The notes: generated by a model from the sequence alone, not told the origin. A stretch of DNA of 64,000 nt from Halomonas sp. 'Soap Lake #6' (GCF_003031405.1 NZ_CP020469.1:4712001-4776000), one strand, 5' to 3'. Shown: positions 7,755 through 17,905, counted from the first letter of the stretch. Translations and numbers: made by a program.

Positions 7755-7789
7755 AAAACGCCACCCGTTAACCACGGGTGGCGTTTTTT
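7755..7789. terminator. Bidirectional terminator between the FAH-family gene and speA
   Basis: The stem CGCCACCCG/CGGGTGGCG has a seven-base loop, with an A run before and six Ts after. It separates two convergent genes. Confidence 0.9.
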
Positions 7790-7892
7790 AGTGTAGAGGT
7801 ATCCAAGTTGTAACGATTGGAGCCTTAACTATCCATGTAAACCAAGACGATTCCAATTAAAGTTGTTCAAGCCAGGGCTATTCAATACAGGG

Positions 7893-9809
7893 TTACTCAA
7901 GATAAGTATAGCCTTCAAGGCCTTCGCTCAAACTTGCTGCAAAGCGAGCCTGTTCATCCGCAGAAAAGCCGCTTGCTGCAAGTTGAGCGGAGAGTTTGCG
8001 TTTAAGCACCTTGGCGTCAAAGTTGACGTAAGCAAGTACTTCGGCAACCGAGTCGCCAGCCTGTTGGTTAGAGATAACCCAGTTGCCATCGGCATCTAGT
8101 GCGGCATCAACCGAGTCGGTATCGCCGAACAGGTTATGTAGGTCGCCGAGAATCTCCTGGTAGGCGCCTACCAGGAAAAAGCCTATCCAGCGCTCATTCT
8201 CGCTTTTCCACTCTGGCAGTGGCAGCGTGCTTTCCACGCCTTGGCCATCCACGTAGCTATCGATGCGGCCATCGGAATCGCAGGTAATGTCCTGGATAAC
8301 TGCACGTCGAGTAGGTGCTTGGTCTAGTCCGCTTAGTGGTAGCACAGGGAAAATTTGTTCAATCCCCCAAACGTCAGGTACTGACTGGAAGAGCGAGAAG
8401 TTAACAAACAGTTTGTCTGCGAGCTTCTCTGCTAACTCATCCATGATTTCACGATGGGCGCGGTTGCGGGTATCAAGCTGGCTGCGTAGCCTGGCGCAGG
8501 CTGCCATATAGAGCCGCTCGCCTACAGCACGTGCGTTGATATCGCTTAGTCCTAATACAAAGCGATCCTGCAGCTCGCTAACGGCCTGAAGCAAGTCGTG
8601 CCATGCTTCCACCAGTACCCGTGGTTCCTGGATCTCGGCCAACTGCTCAAATACACGCCACAGCACTTCTACTTGAGGGTCGTCCTGGGGCGTGCGCTCG
8701 GGGGGCGTATCATCGATACGCTCTTCGCCGATGACGTTGGTTACCAGCACTGCATGGTGTGCTGTTAGGGCCCGGCCAGATTCACTGATCAAGTGCGGCT
8801 GGGGCAGGTTAGCTTCTTGGCAGAGCTGCGCAAAAGCGCTCACTACATTACGGGCATATTCATGCATGGAGTAGTTGGCTGAGCAGTAGCTGCGTGAGCG
8901 GGTGCCTTCGTAATCAATCCCCAGGCCACCACCAACATCGACAGTATCAATGGGCGCGCCTAGGGTAATCAGGTTTTGGTAAAAACGAGCACACTCACGC
9001 AGGCCACGCTGAATATCGCGGATATTGGCAATTTGCGAACCCAGGTGGAAGTGAACCAGCTGCAGGCTTGCCAGTGCATCCTGGGTACGTAGCGTTTCCA
9101 CTACCTCAAGAATTTGGCTTGCGGTCAGTCCAAATTTAGACTTCTCGCCACCGGTGTTCTGCCATTTGCCTTTACCTACTGAGGCAAGCCGTGCCCGTAG
9201 GCCAATGCGCGGGGTAACGTCTAGTTCGCGGGCTTCTTCTAAAATTAGCTGCAGCTCGGAGAGCTTTTCGACCACTAAATAGACCTTATGGCCGAGCTTT
9301 TCCCCTAGCAGCGCAAGACGCACATACTCGCGGTCTTTATAGCCGTTGCACACAATGAGCGACGAGCCGCCGTCTGACAGGGCGAGTACCGCTAGCAGTT
9401 CCGGCTTACTACCCGCTTCCAACCCTACGCGGCCGTTGCCGCGCTCGGCAGTAGCAAGGATCTCCTCAACCACACGGCGTTGCTGGTTGACCTTGATAGG
9501 ATATACCGCAGTGTAGCCGCCCTGGTACTCAGCGTCCTGCATGGCGTTATCAAAAGCACCACAAAGCTGCTCTACGCGGTCGTGGAGAATATCACTAAAA
9601 CGTACCAGTACTGGCAGGCGTAGCCCTGCCTGCTGGAGCTGGCGTACTAGGCCGCTAATGGGCAATGCAGGCCCCTCGGCATCGTTGCCCAGCGGACGAA
9701 CCAGCGCTTGACCGAGATCGTCTACATCAAAGTAGCCGCTGCCCCATTGATCAATATTCCATGTGCGGCGTGCGCGAAGCGCAGGGCTGCTAAATACCGT
9801 TTCGCTCAT
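7893..9809 (-). CDS. speA: Biosynthetic arginine decarboxylase
   Basis: PLP enzyme that decarboxylates arginine to agmatine, the first step of the agmatine route to putrescine. At 638 residues it has the size of SpeA. The PLP lysine is Lys106 in YPIKVNQQ; HFHLGSQ and the glycine loop GGGLGIDYEGT bind the cofactor phosphate, and CDSDGRID carries the catalytic cysteine. Its ATG overlaps the thrB stop by one base (TAATG), so the two genes are translationally coupled although they serve different pathways. The terminator at 7755-7789 closes the unit. Confidence 0.95.
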   Translation of the reverse strand: MSETVFSSPALRARRTWNIDQWGSGYFDVDDLGQALVRPLGNDAEGPALPISGLVRQLQQAGLRLPVLVRFSDILHDRVEQLCGAFDNAMQDAEYQGGYTAVYPIKVNQQRRVVEEILATAERGNGRVGLEAGSKPELLAVLALSDGGSSLIVCNGYKDREYVRLALLGEKLGHKVYLVVEKLSELQLILEEARELDVTPRIGLRARLASVGKGKWQNTGGEKSKFGLTASQILEVVETLRTQDALASLQLVHFHLGSQIANIRDIQRGLRECARFYQNLITLGAPIDTVDVGGGLGIDYEGTRSRSYCSANYSMHEYARNVVSAFAQLCQEANLPQPHLISESGRALTAHHAVLVTNVIGEERIDDTPPERTPQDDPQVEVLWRVFEQLAEIQEPRVLVEAWHDLLQAVSELQDRFVLGLSDINARAVGERLYMAACARLRSQLDTRNRAHREIMDELAEKLADKLFVNFSLFQSVPDVWGIEQIFPVLPLSGLDQAPTRRAVIQDITCDSDGRIDSYVDGQGVESTLPLPEWKSENERWIGFFLVGAYQEILGDLHNLFGDTDSVDAALDADGNWVISNQQAGDSVAEVLAYVNFDAKVLKRKLSAQLAASGFSADEQARFAASLSEGLEGYTYLE

Positions 9810-10765
9810 TAAGAAGCCTCTGGAAGCGGTAGCGCACCAAATAAGGTGCGTGCTTTTAAAATGGTTCGGAAACGCTCAGGGTCATGGGGTGTTAAGTCGT
9901 GAGCCGGAGGATCCACGTAGACCACAAGCAAGCGCGAAAGCCAGTAACGCAGCGCTGTCATGCGTAACATCGTTGGCCATAGTGCTCGCTCAGCGGCGGT
10001 TAGCGGCCTGCGTGCTTGGTAAGCACTGAGAATCGCGTCATGGCGCTGCGCATTTAACGAACCATCTTCATTGGAAGCCCAGTCGTTAATCACAATGGCT
10101 AGGTCAAACAACAAATCCCCAGTGCAACCGTTGTAAAAGTCGATAATGCCGCCCAATTGGTTGCCGTCATACAGCGTGTTGTCACGGAATAAATCGCCGT
10201 GCAGCGCGCCCTGGGGCAACTCACCATGCTGGCTGAAGGCACTTTCAAAGTCATCAACCTCATCCTTCATCAGCGCCTGGTCTTCCGGGCTTAGGTAGGT
10301 AAGTACCTTATGGTGTACTGCCCGAAGCCAATTCAGGTCGCGTGGATTGGGGCGGTGGCCTTGAAAGCGCTGGGAGACCACGTGCAGACGGCCAAGCGTG
10401 TCGCCCAACACTTGGCACTGGGTAGTATTAGGCGCCTCTGGGTGGCGTCCTGGCAGGCGTGGGAACAGCAGGGCGGGTTTGCCCGCCAAACTGTGCAACG
10501 CGATGCCTTCGCGGTCATGTATGGTGCCGGGCACCGGTAAGCGGTGCTCGTCCAGATAATCTAATAAATCGACAAAAAACGGCAGCTCGGCATGCTCGCC
10601 CTGCTCAAACAGGGTTAGCACCAGCTCGCGGCGGTCGGTAGTAACAAAAAATGTCGAATTTTCCGTGCCGCCCGCCACACCCTGAAGTGAAACGAAGCTA
10701 CCTACATCAAACTTTTCCAAAAACGCGGCGACCTGTGCGTCGCTAAGCGGGGTGAATACAGCCAT
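9809..10765 (-). CDS. thrB: Homoserine kinase, Pseudomonas type (aminoglycoside-phosphotransferase fold)
   Basis: Phosphorylates homoserine for threonine synthesis. The 318-residue protein belongs to the APH-fold homoserine kinases of pseudomonads and halomonads, not the GHMP-fold ThrB of enterics. It starts MAVFTPLSDAQVAAFL and carries GGTENSTFFV (nucleotide loop), LVLTLFEQ, the catalytic loop GALHGDLFRDNTLY and the metal-binding GIIDFYNGCTGDLLFDLA. E. coli SrkA/YihE is a related kinase, but the N-terminal pattern favours ThrB. It is first in a two-gene unit with speA and is divergent from polA across a 174-bp gap. Confidence 0.9.
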   Translation of the reverse strand: MAVFTPLSDAQVAAFLEKFDVGSFVSLQGVAGGTENSTFFVTTDRRELVLTLFEQGEHAELPFFVDLLDYLDEHRLPVPGTIHDREGIALHSLAGKPALLFPRLPGRHPEAPNTTQCQVLGDTLGRLHVVSQRFQGHRPNPRDLNWLRAVHHKVLTYLSPEDQALMKDEVDDFESAFSQHGELPQGALHGDLFRDNTLYDGNQLGGIIDFYNGCTGDLLFDLAIVINDWASNEDGSLNAQRHDAILSAYQARRPLTAAERALWPTMLRMTALRYWLSRLLVVYVDPPAHDLTPHDPERFRTILKARTLFGALPLPEAS

Positions 10766-10939
10766 GAGAGTCTCGCCCAGGTTGCTAAGCCCATTATTGT
10801 AGCGGCTTGCTGCGTCAGTTGGCAGCGTTGTTACGCTTTGAAGGTCGTTATTGATTACGGTAGTTTCTGCAGTGACCGCTTTGAACGCGTATCATAACCA
10901 GTAGACTTTTATCTGTTTTGCTAACAATGGAATTTGGTT

Positions 10940-13729
10940 ATGGCCCGTGCCCCAATCGTGCTTGTCGATGGCTCTTCCTACCTGTATCGCGCATTTCATG
11001 CGCTGCCGCCGCTAACCACCTCTAATGGCCAGCCGACTGGGGCTGTGAAGGGGGTGTTGAACATGCTCAAGCGGCTAATAAAAGATTACCCCGAAAGCCC
11101 CATGGCGGTGGTCTTCGATGCACCGGGTAAAACTTTCCGCGATGAGATGTACAGCGAGTACAAAGCGCACCGCCCACCGATGCCTGATGACCTACGCAGC
11201 CAAATTAAGCCGCTGCACGCTTGTGTAAAGGCGCTGGGCCTACCACTGCTGTGTGTTGAAGGCGTAGAAGCTGACGATGTCATTGGTACCTTGGCCCACC
11301 ATGCCACCCAGGCCGGGCGTAACGCGGTTATTTCGACGGGCGACAAAGATATGGCGCAGCTGGTGAATAGCCATATTACGCTTGTGAATACGATGAAAGA
11401 GGAAACGTTGGATGTGGCGGGCGTAGAAGAAAAGTTTGGCTTGCCACCTGAGTTGATAATCGACTTCCTTGCCCTGATGGGTGACAAGGTCGACAACATC
11501 CCCGGCGTACCCGGCGTGGGCGAAAAGACTGCCATCGGCCTGCTACAAGGTATGGGAGGCGGGCTGGAAACCATTTATGGCGACCTGGAGCGGGTAAAGA
11601 CGCTCAGCTTCCGAGGTGCAAAAACCCTGCCCAAGAAGCTTGAAGAGCATCGCGATCAGGCGTTTCTTTCCTACCAGCTAGCCACCATAAAAACAGACTG
11701 TGAACTACCCGTAGGGTTAGATGACCTGGATATTGCCCACCCCGACAGAGAAGCGCTGGTCGAGCTCTATAAAGAGATGGAGTTCCGCCAGTGGCTAGGT
11801 GAACTGCTGGAGGGAAAAGACCAGGGCGTAGATGACGTTAAAGGCGGCGAACCTGCGCCTGCCAGCGTCGATGAAGTGGATGGTGAACTGAAGGGAGCTA
11901 GCAACCCTTCCCAAGAAAATTCCCGTGAAGATCACATCATCCTGGAGCAGGCAGACTTCGAGCGTTGGCTAGAGCGGCTGCAAAGCGCCGAGCGTTTCTG
12001 TTTTGATCTGGAAACAACCAGCCTTAACTACATGGATGCTGAAATTGTCGGCATTGGTTTGGCGCTGGAAGTGGGCGAGGCGGCCTATATTCCACTTGCC
12101 CATGACTACTTGGATGCACCAGCGCAGCTTGACCGAAAAACGGTACTGGCGGCACTCAAACCGCTATTGGAAGACTCGACAAAAACCAAAGTTGGTCAGA
12201 ATCTAAAGTACGATATTTCCGTGCTGGCTAACTACAATATCGCCGTTGTAGGGCCATTGGCTGACACTATGCTGGCCTCCTATGTGCTCAACTCCACCGC
12301 CACGCGCCACGATATGGATTCGCTGGCGCTGAAGTACCTTGGCGAAAAAACCATCTCGTTTGAAGAGATCGCTGGCAAGGGTGCCAAGCAGCTGACGTTT
12401 AATCAAATTGCCCTGGAGCAGGCAGCCCCTTACGCCTGTGAAGATGTGGATATTACGCTGCGGCTTCAAGAAACTCTGCGGCCTCAGGTGGAGCGGGAAG
12501 GGCGTTTGGCTGAAGTGCTGGATAACCTTGAACTGCCTTTAGTCAACGTGTTGTCGCGCATTGAGCGCAATGGTGTGGCGCTGGATGCCGAGCGTCTCCA
12601 CGTACAAAGCCAGCAACTTGAAAGCCGCATTCGTGAGCTTGAAAACGAAGCATTTGAGCTGGCAGGCCGCGAGTTCAATCTAGGTTCGCCCAAGCAACTG
12701 GGGCAAATCCTATTTGATGAACAGAAGATTCCAGTCATCAAGAAAACACCGAAGGGCGCCCCCTCCACGGCAGAAGCCGTGCTGGAAGAGCTGGCGCTGG
12801 ATTACCCGTTGCCCAAGGTTATTATGCAGCACCGGGGGCTTGCTAAGCTGAAGTCCACTTACACTGATAAGCTGCCGCGCTTGCTCAATAAAGCCACTGG
12901 TCGAGTGCACACCAGTTACCATCAAGCGGTTACCGCCACCGGACGACTGTCTTCCTCAGACCCTAACCTTCAGAACATACCCATTCGTACTGAAGAGGGG
13001 CGCAAAATACGCCAAGCGTTTATTGCCCGGCCCGGTTACCGCATTGTCGCTGCTGACTACTCACAAATTGAGCTGCGAATTATGGCGCACCTGTCGGAAG
13101 ATAAGGGGTTGTTAGAGGCGTTTGCCGAGGGGCGTGATATTCACACCGCGACGGCCGCAGAAGTGTTTGGTACCTCGCTGGACAAGGTCTCTGGCGATCA
13201 GCGGCGCAGTGCCAAGGCAATCAATTTTGGCCTGATTTATGGTATGAGCGCCTGGGGGCTATCGCGCCAACTGCATATTGATCGCAATCAGGCGCAAACC
13301 TACATCGACCGCTACTTTGACCGCTATCCTGGCGTTGCCCGCTATATGGACCGTATTCGCACCCAAGCAGCGGAAGATGGCTTTGTGGAAACCGTGCTCG
13401 GCCGCCGTCTCTACTTACCGGAGATTCACTCGCAAAACCGCAACCGTCGCCAAGGTGCGGAGCGTACCGCGATTAATGCACCCATGCAGGGTACCGCCGC
13501 CGATATCATCAAGCAGGCAATGATTGATGTAGATGCTTGGCTGGCAGACGGTAAGTTTGACGCGTTAATGGTCATGCAGGTACACGACGAGTTGGTGTTT
13601 GAAGTAGCTGAAGCTCAGGTAGAGGGCTTTATTGAGCAGGTACAAAAGCGCATGCAGGCTGCCGCAACGCTAAAAGTACCCTTGACTGTCGAAGCTCAGA
13701 GCGGTGCAAACTGGGATGAAGCCCACTAA
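10940..13729 (+). CDS. polA: DNA polymerase I
   Basis: Repair and Okazaki-fragment polymerase, 929 residues from ATG 10940 (MARAPIVLVDGSSYLYRAF); a TTG two codons earlier is less likely. The 5'-3' exonuclease domain (about 1-300) has VFDAPGKTFR, EADDVIGTLA and GDKVDNIPGVPGVGEKTA. The 3'-5' proofreading domain keeps its DxE motif (CFDLETTSL), so proofreading should be intact. The polymerase domain shows DPNLQNIPIR, motif A DYSQIELRIMAHLS, the O-helix RRSAKAINFGLIYGMS and motif C VMQVHDELVFEV. The gene is monocistronic and ends at a strong terminator. Confidence 0.98.
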   Translation: MARAPIVLVDGSSYLYRAFHALPPLTTSNGQPTGAVKGVLNMLKRLIKDYPESPMAVVFDAPGKTFRDEMYSEYKAHRPPMPDDLRSQIKPLHACVKALGLPLLCVEGVEADDVIGTLAHHATQAGRNAVISTGDKDMAQLVNSHITLVNTMKEETLDVAGVEEKFGLPPELIIDFLALMGDKVDNIPGVPGVGEKTAIGLLQGMGGGLETIYGDLERVKTLSFRGAKTLPKKLEEHRDQAFLSYQLATIKTDCELPVGLDDLDIAHPDREALVELYKEMEFRQWLGELLEGKDQGVDDVKGGEPAPASVDEVDGELKGASNPSQENSREDHIILEQADFERWLERLQSAERFCFDLETTSLNYMDAEIVGIGLALEVGEAAYIPLAHDYLDAPAQLDRKTVLAALKPLLEDSTKTKVGQNLKYDISVLANYNIAVVGPLADTMLASYVLNSTATRHDMDSLALKYLGEKTISFEEIAGKGAKQLTFNQIALEQAAPYACEDVDITLRLQETLRPQVEREGRLAEVLDNLELPLVNVLSRIERNGVALDAERLHVQSQQLESRIRELENEAFELAGREFNLGSPKQLGQILFDEQKIPVIKKTPKGAPSTAEAVLEELALDYPLPKVIMQHRGLAKLKSTYTDKLPRLLNKATGRVHTSYHQAVTATGRLSSSDPNLQNIPIRTEEGRKIRQAFIARPGYRIVAADYSQIELRIMAHLSEDKGLLEAFAEGRDIHTATAAEVFGTSLDKVSGDQRRSAKAINFGLIYGMSAWGLSRQLHIDRNQAQTYIDRYFDRYPGVARYMDRIRTQAAEDGFVETVLGRRLYLPEIHSQNRNRRQGAERTAINAPMQGTAADIIKQAMIDVDAWLADGKFDALMVMQVHDELVFEVAEAQVEGFIEQVQKRMQAAATLKVPLTVEAQSGANWDEAH

Positions 13730-13756
13730 GCGCTGTCACGCATAGCCTACTTAATA

Positions 13757-13787
13757 AAAAACCCCGTTGCCTTGGCAACGGGGTTTT
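13757..13787. terminator. Bidirectional terminator after polA
   Basis: The stem ACCCCGTTGCC/GGCAACGGGGT has a two-base loop and is flanked by A and T runs. It separates polA from the convergent iron-binding protein gene. Confidence 0.92.
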
Positions 13788-13828
13788 GCGTAACAGCGTT
13801 AATACTAGACTAACGGGTGGGGTAGTAC

Positions 13829-14854
13829 TTAACGCCAGTCGACGCGGTCAAAAATACGAATTGCTTCTGGGTTGTTTTCACCCAGGATGTTCATATTGAT
13901 GTCGTCTCTAACGAAATCACCCCATGACTCTAGCACCGGGTTTTTCTTAATCCCATCGACTACGGGGAATTCGTAGTTACGCTCAGCGAGAATTTCTTGG
14001 GCTTCGTCGGAGGCGAGGAATTCCAGGAATCGGGTACCGTTTTCAGGGTTCTGAGCATTCGCTACTAGACCTGCGCCGCCAACGTTAACGTGGGTGCCAC
14101 GGCCATCCTGATTGGGGAAGATAAGACCTACTTTGCGTGCTGCTTCACGGTCGGATTCGTTATCCGAGTGTAGCAAGCGAACGTAGTAGTAGTGGTTGGC
14201 AACACCTAAACCACACTCGCCGCTGGCAACGCCAAGAATTTGGTCAGTATCACCACCTTCAGGTGAGCGCGCCAGATTATTAACCACGCCTTGGGCCCAC
14301 TCTTCTGCACCTTCTTCGCCATGGTGCTCAATCATCGCAGCGAGTAGCGATTGGTTGTAAATATTGTTCGAAGAGCGGATACATATCTGACCTTCAAACT
14401 GCGGGTCAGCGAGATCTTCGTAACTGGAAATCTGGCTAGGATCGAAATTATCGCGGTTATAAAAAATTACCCGTGCGCGTTGACTAAAGCCAAACCACTT
14501 GCCTTCCGGGTGACGCATAGACTCAGGGAGACGCTCGTTTAGCTCTTCAGAATCCACGGCTTGGAATAGGCCGTCTTGCTCGGCACGCCAAAGGCGACCT
14601 GCATCTACTGCCAGCATGATGTCTGCGGGGCTGGCGATACCTTCACGCCGCATGCGCTGCATTAACTGATCAGAATCCCCTTCAAGTACGTTTACTTTAA
14701 TGCCAGTTTCTTCAGTAAACGCCTGGTAAAGAATCTCATCAGAGTCGTAGTGGCGCGCAGAGTAAATGTTAACTTCGTTGGCCTGAGCGCTGCTGGCAAA
14801 TGCAGCACCAGCCATGATGGCTGCAACGGATACTGTGAGGTGAGTTTTGTTCAT
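13829..14854 (-). CDS. Ferric iron ABC transporter, periplasmic substrate-binding protein
   Basis: Periplasmic iron-binding protein of the FbpA/AfuA/FutA type, 341 residues. A signal peptide (about 1-25, ending ASSAQA) precedes the mature start NEVNIYSARHYDSDEILYQAF. Characteristic segments are FTEETGIKVNVLEGDSDQLMQRM, the paired-tyrosine metal site in GVANHYYYVRLL, and HVNVGGAGLV. It is transcribed divergently from the ATPase gene at 15093, and a Fur-like box lies in the shared promoter region, so iron-repressed expression of both is likely. Confidence 0.93.
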   Translation of the reverse strand: MNKTHLTVSVAAIMAGAAFASSAQANEVNIYSARHYDSDEILYQAFTEETGIKVNVLEGDSDQLMQRMRREGIASPADIMLAVDAGRLWRAEQDGLFQAVDSEELNERLPESMRHPEGKWFGFSQRARVIFYNRDNFDPSQISSYEDLADPQFEGQICIRSSNNIYNQSLLAAMIEHHGEEGAEEWAQGVVNNLARSPEGGDTDQILGVASGECGLGVANHYYYVRLLHSDNESDREAARKVGLIFPNQDGRGTHVNVGGAGLVANAQNPENGTRFLEFLASDEAQEILAERNYEFPVVDGIKKNPVLESWGDFVRDDINMNILGENNPEAIRIFDRVDWR

Positions 14855-14875
14855 TAAAGTCCCCTAAATGTGCAT

Positions 14876-14894
14876 GATAATAAGTTGCATTATC
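14876..14894. promoter_or_regulatory. Candidate Fur box
   Basis: GATAATAAGTTGCATTATC matches 14 of 19 positions of the classical Fur box GATAATGATAATCATTATC, with both 6-7 base outer arms perfect. It lies 22 bp upstream of the iron-binding protein start, in the gap shared with the divergent ATPase gene. Confidence 0.75.
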
Positions 14895-15092
14895 GTGATG
14901 GTATTCAATCGTTTCTTTGTGCTGACGTCAAGCCAAATGGTAACTGAAATCATTCCACATAATGGATGAAGCGTGCATCTCGCTGCAATAGAAATTAGAA
15001 TGTAAATAACTTTCAACCGTGTTCGTAACTGTATTGCGTTAGCGGTGCGATGGTCGAACGAAACAATGGTCGAAGACAACAATGGTGAAAAA

Positions 15093-16184
15093 ATGACGGC
15101 AACTGTTTCACTTACCGATGTTGCAGCACCGGCTCTGTCTCTGCGAGATATTCATCACACGTTCGCGGCCAACCAAGTCGTGAAAGGGATCGATTTAAAT
15201 ATCGCTCCAGGGGAAGTCGTTTGCTTATTAGGGCCGTCTGGCTGCGGCAAAACCACCTTGTTGCGTATTGCCGCTGGGCTGGAAGTACTTCAGGAGGGAG
15301 CGGTTAGCCTGGATGGTAAGCCAATTGCGGCGCCCGGTAAGCGTCATGTACCGCCGGAGAAGCGCAATGTTGGCTTGGCTTTTCAAGACTCCGCGCTGTT
15401 TCCACATTTAAGCGTGTTGGAAAACGTCACCTTTGGCCTCAAGCACCTGCCAAACCGTGAACGCAGAGAGCGGGCAATAGAGCTGCTCACTCAGCTAGGC
15501 ATGGCGAATTATATTGAAACCTACCCGCACATGCTGTCGGGTGGGCAGCAGCAGCGTGTGGCGTTGGCACGTGCTTTAGCACCGACACCAAAGTTAATGC
15601 TATTGGATGAACCTTTTTCTAGTCTAGATGCACGACTACGTGACCGTATTCGGGACGATACGTTGCACGTTCTCAAGAAGCTTGGCTCTGCTACTTTGCT
15701 GGTAACTCACGACCCTGAAGAAGCCATGTTCATGGCTGACCGTATTGCGTTGATGCGTGATGGAAAAATTATTCAAACCGGCACCCCGCGGGAGCTATAT
15801 TGCGCACCGATTGATCCCTTTGTGGTTACGTTTTTTGGTGATGTAAATGAGCTAAGCGGCACGGTTCATCAAGGTAAGGTGCAAACTCCGGTAGGCGCGG
15901 TAGATGTCAGTTGGCTGCCTGAGGGGAGTGAGGCACAAATCATGATTCGCCCTGAAGCACTGCGTATCAAAGAGAGCGACCTGCCTTTTGAAGCTCATAA
16001 CCATAGCCATGTGGTTATGGCGAAGCTGTTGGGGCGCACCAGCTTGATTCACCTATGTGCCCATAGTGAAGATGGCCAGGAAGCGCACTTGCACGCTCGT
16101 GTACCAGGTGTCTTTCTTCCCGAGGAGGGCCAGCCGATTGATATCGATTTGGACCACTCCCAGGTGTTTATCTTTCCTCGCTAG
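15093..16184 (+). CDS. Ferric iron ABC transporter, ATP-binding protein
   Basis: Cytoplasmic ATPase that powers the ferric ABC importer; FbpC family. From ATG 15093 (MTATVSLTDV) it has 363 residues; the frame allows longer starts at 15045 or 15066, but only the 15093 ATG has a nearby GGTGA. Walker A LGPSGCGKTT, signature LSGGQQQRVALARAL, Walker B LMLLDEPFSSLDARLR and the H-loop VTHDPEEAMFMAD are intact. A C-terminal TOBE-like regulatory domain follows (IMIRPEALRI). Its stop overlaps the stop of the convergent permease gene by four bases (CTAG), so the permease is not in its operon. Confidence 0.9.
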   Translation: MTATVSLTDVAAPALSLRDIHHTFAANQVVKGIDLNIAPGEVVCLLGPSGCGKTTLLRIAAGLEVLQEGAVSLDGKPIAAPGKRHVPPEKRNVGLAFQDSALFPHLSVLENVTFGLKHLPNRERRERAIELLTQLGMANYIETYPHMLSGGQQQRVALARALAPTPKLMLLDEPFSSLDARLRDRIRDDTLHVLKKLGSATLLVTHDPEEAMFMADRIALMRDGKIIQTGTPRELYCAPIDPFVVTFFGDVNELSGTVHQGKVQTPVGAVDVSWLPEGSEAQIMIRPEALRIKESDLPFEAHNHSHVVMAKLLGRTSLIHLCAHSEDGQEAHLHARVPGVFLPEEGQPIDIDLDHSQVFIFPR

Positions 16185-17905
16185 CCTTTCTGTTTAGCCC
16201 GCAACGACTCAGCTTGGCTGCCCGGTCGCGCCCGGCGCATCGCCAAGCTGAGTAGTATCACTGGCAGAATCCCCACCACTACAATCGTTAGTGACGCAGT
16301 GGACGCTTCTGATAAGCGCTCGTCTGAGGCCAGGCTGTGGGCGCGCACTGCCAGCGTGTCGAAGTTAAACGGCCGTAGAATCATGGTGGCCGGTAGCTCT
16401 TTCATGGCGTCTACGAAAACCAAGATACCCGCTGCTAGCAAGCTGCTGCGCATGAGTGGGGTATGTATCCGGCGTAACGTTCCACCAGCGGTTTGGCCAA
16501 GGGTGCGTGATGCCGCATCCATGCTAGGCGTTACTTTCCCCAGGCTGGCTTCCACGGCATTGTATGAAACTGCCAGAAAACGTACCACATAGGCATAAAT
16601 TAAGATAAACGCTGACCCGCTAAACACTAGACCAATAATTTTTCCATAGTGTGTATGCAGCCAAGTGTTGAGGGTGTTATCCAGCCAGGCAAAGGGTATT
16701 AAAATACCCACAGCAATCACCGACCCCGGAATTGCATAGCCCATGGACGCTATGCGGGTAAATATTCGGGCGCTTGGTGAGTTGTGCAACCTGACTCCAT
16801 AGCTAAGTAGCACTGCCATACCCACGGCAATTAAGGCGGCGATCAGCGAAAGGCTTAGGCTATTAGTGGCAAAGCGGATAAAGCGAGTGCCAAATAGGCT
16901 ATCGCCCTGGTGAATGGCTAGATTAAGCAGAATGCCGCTGGGCAGTAAAAAGCCAATCAAGATAGGTAGGAAACACACCATGGTAGCACCTAGCGCACGC
17001 CAGCCGCGAAGGTGGTATTCCGGCAACTGTTGATAGCGGTTGGTGGTGTGAAAATAGCGCCGTTTACCCCGTGAATAGCGCTCTAGCAGCACAAGCACAA
17101 TGACAAAGGTAAGGAGGCAGGCGGCAAGCTGGGCGGCTGCGACCGGCTCGCCTAAGCCAAACCAGGTTCGGTAGATGCCTGTGGTGAAGGTATCCACGCC
17201 AAAAAACTGTACGGCACCAAACTCGTTGAGCGTTTCCATAAGCACTAGGGACACTCCACCCACTAATGCAGGGCGCGCTAATGGCAGGGCAACGCTGCTA
17301 AACAAGTGCCAAGGGCCACGGCCCAAGGTGCGGCCCACGTCCAACACACACACGGACTGCTCAAGGAATGAGGCGCGGGTGAGTAGGTACACATAGGGGT
17401 AGAGCACAAAGGTGATTAACGTAGCGGCTCCGCCTAACGAGCGTATATTCGGGAAGTAGTAATCGCCATACTGCCAGCCAAACCACTCTCTTAGCGTGCT
17501 TTGCAACGGCCCTGCCACCTGTAAAAAGTCGGTGTATGCATAGGCGATTACGTAGGTTGGTACTGCCAAAGGAAGTAGAAGGGCCCACTCAAATATTCGT
17601 TTGCCTGGAAAGCGGCACATCACCACCAACCAAGCAGAGCTCGCACCAATAACCAGTGTACCCAGCCCCACCCAAAGCACTAGCCAAAAGGTGTTGGAGA
17701 GATAGCGTGGGAGCACTGTGCTGGCGAGGTGTTGCCATACGCCATCAGTGGGCACCACGATGTGCCCCAAAACTACTAAAATAGGCAGCGCCACCGACAG
17801 TGCTATCAAAAATAGCGCAATAGACCAAGGGTTTAGCGATAGCGTAAAACGCGAGACCAAACCTGAAAGTAGAGCCAGCGGTGAACGGCGAGCAGGTAGT
17901 GGCAC
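16181..17905 (-). CDS. Ferric iron ABC transporter, fused permease (FbpB type)
   Basis: Inner-membrane permease of the iron ABC system, 574 residues from a GTG at 17905. I chose that start because AGGAG lies eight bases upstream; the frame extends to 17983 without such support. It has two homologous halves, each with a binding-protein-dependent transport module, giving about 12 membrane segments. The EAA-type loops are FLEQSVCVLDVGRTLGRGPW in the first half and YNAVEASLGKVTPSMDAASR in the second. It is convergent with the ATPase gene and separate from the binding-protein gene, so the transporter is encoded by three transcription units. I saw no convincing Fur box of its own. Confidence 0.9.
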   Translation of the reverse strand: MPLPARRSPLALLSGLVSRFTLSLNPWSIALFLIALSVALPILVVLGHIVVPTDGVWQHLASTVLPRYLSNTFWLVLWVGLGTLVIGASSAWLVVMCRFPGKRIFEWALLLPLAVPTYVIAYAYTDFLQVAGPLQSTLREWFGWQYGDYYFPNIRSLGGAATLITFVLYPYVYLLTRASFLEQSVCVLDVGRTLGRGPWHLFSSVALPLARPALVGGVSLVLMETLNEFGAVQFFGVDTFTTGIYRTWFGLGEPVAAAQLAACLLTFVIVLVLLERYSRGKRRYFHTTNRYQQLPEYHLRGWRALGATMVCFLPILIGFLLPSGILLNLAIHQGDSLFGTRFIRFATNSLSLSLIAALIAVGMAVLLSYGVRLHNSPSARIFTRIASMGYAIPGSVIAVGILIPFAWLDNTLNTWLHTHYGKIIGLVFSGSAFILIYAYVVRFLAVSYNAVEASLGKVTPSMDAASRTLGQTAGGTLRRIHTPLMRSSLLAAGILVFVDAMKELPATMILRPFNFDTLAVRAHSLASDERLSEASTASLTIVVVGILPVILLSLAMRRARPGSQAESLRAKQKG

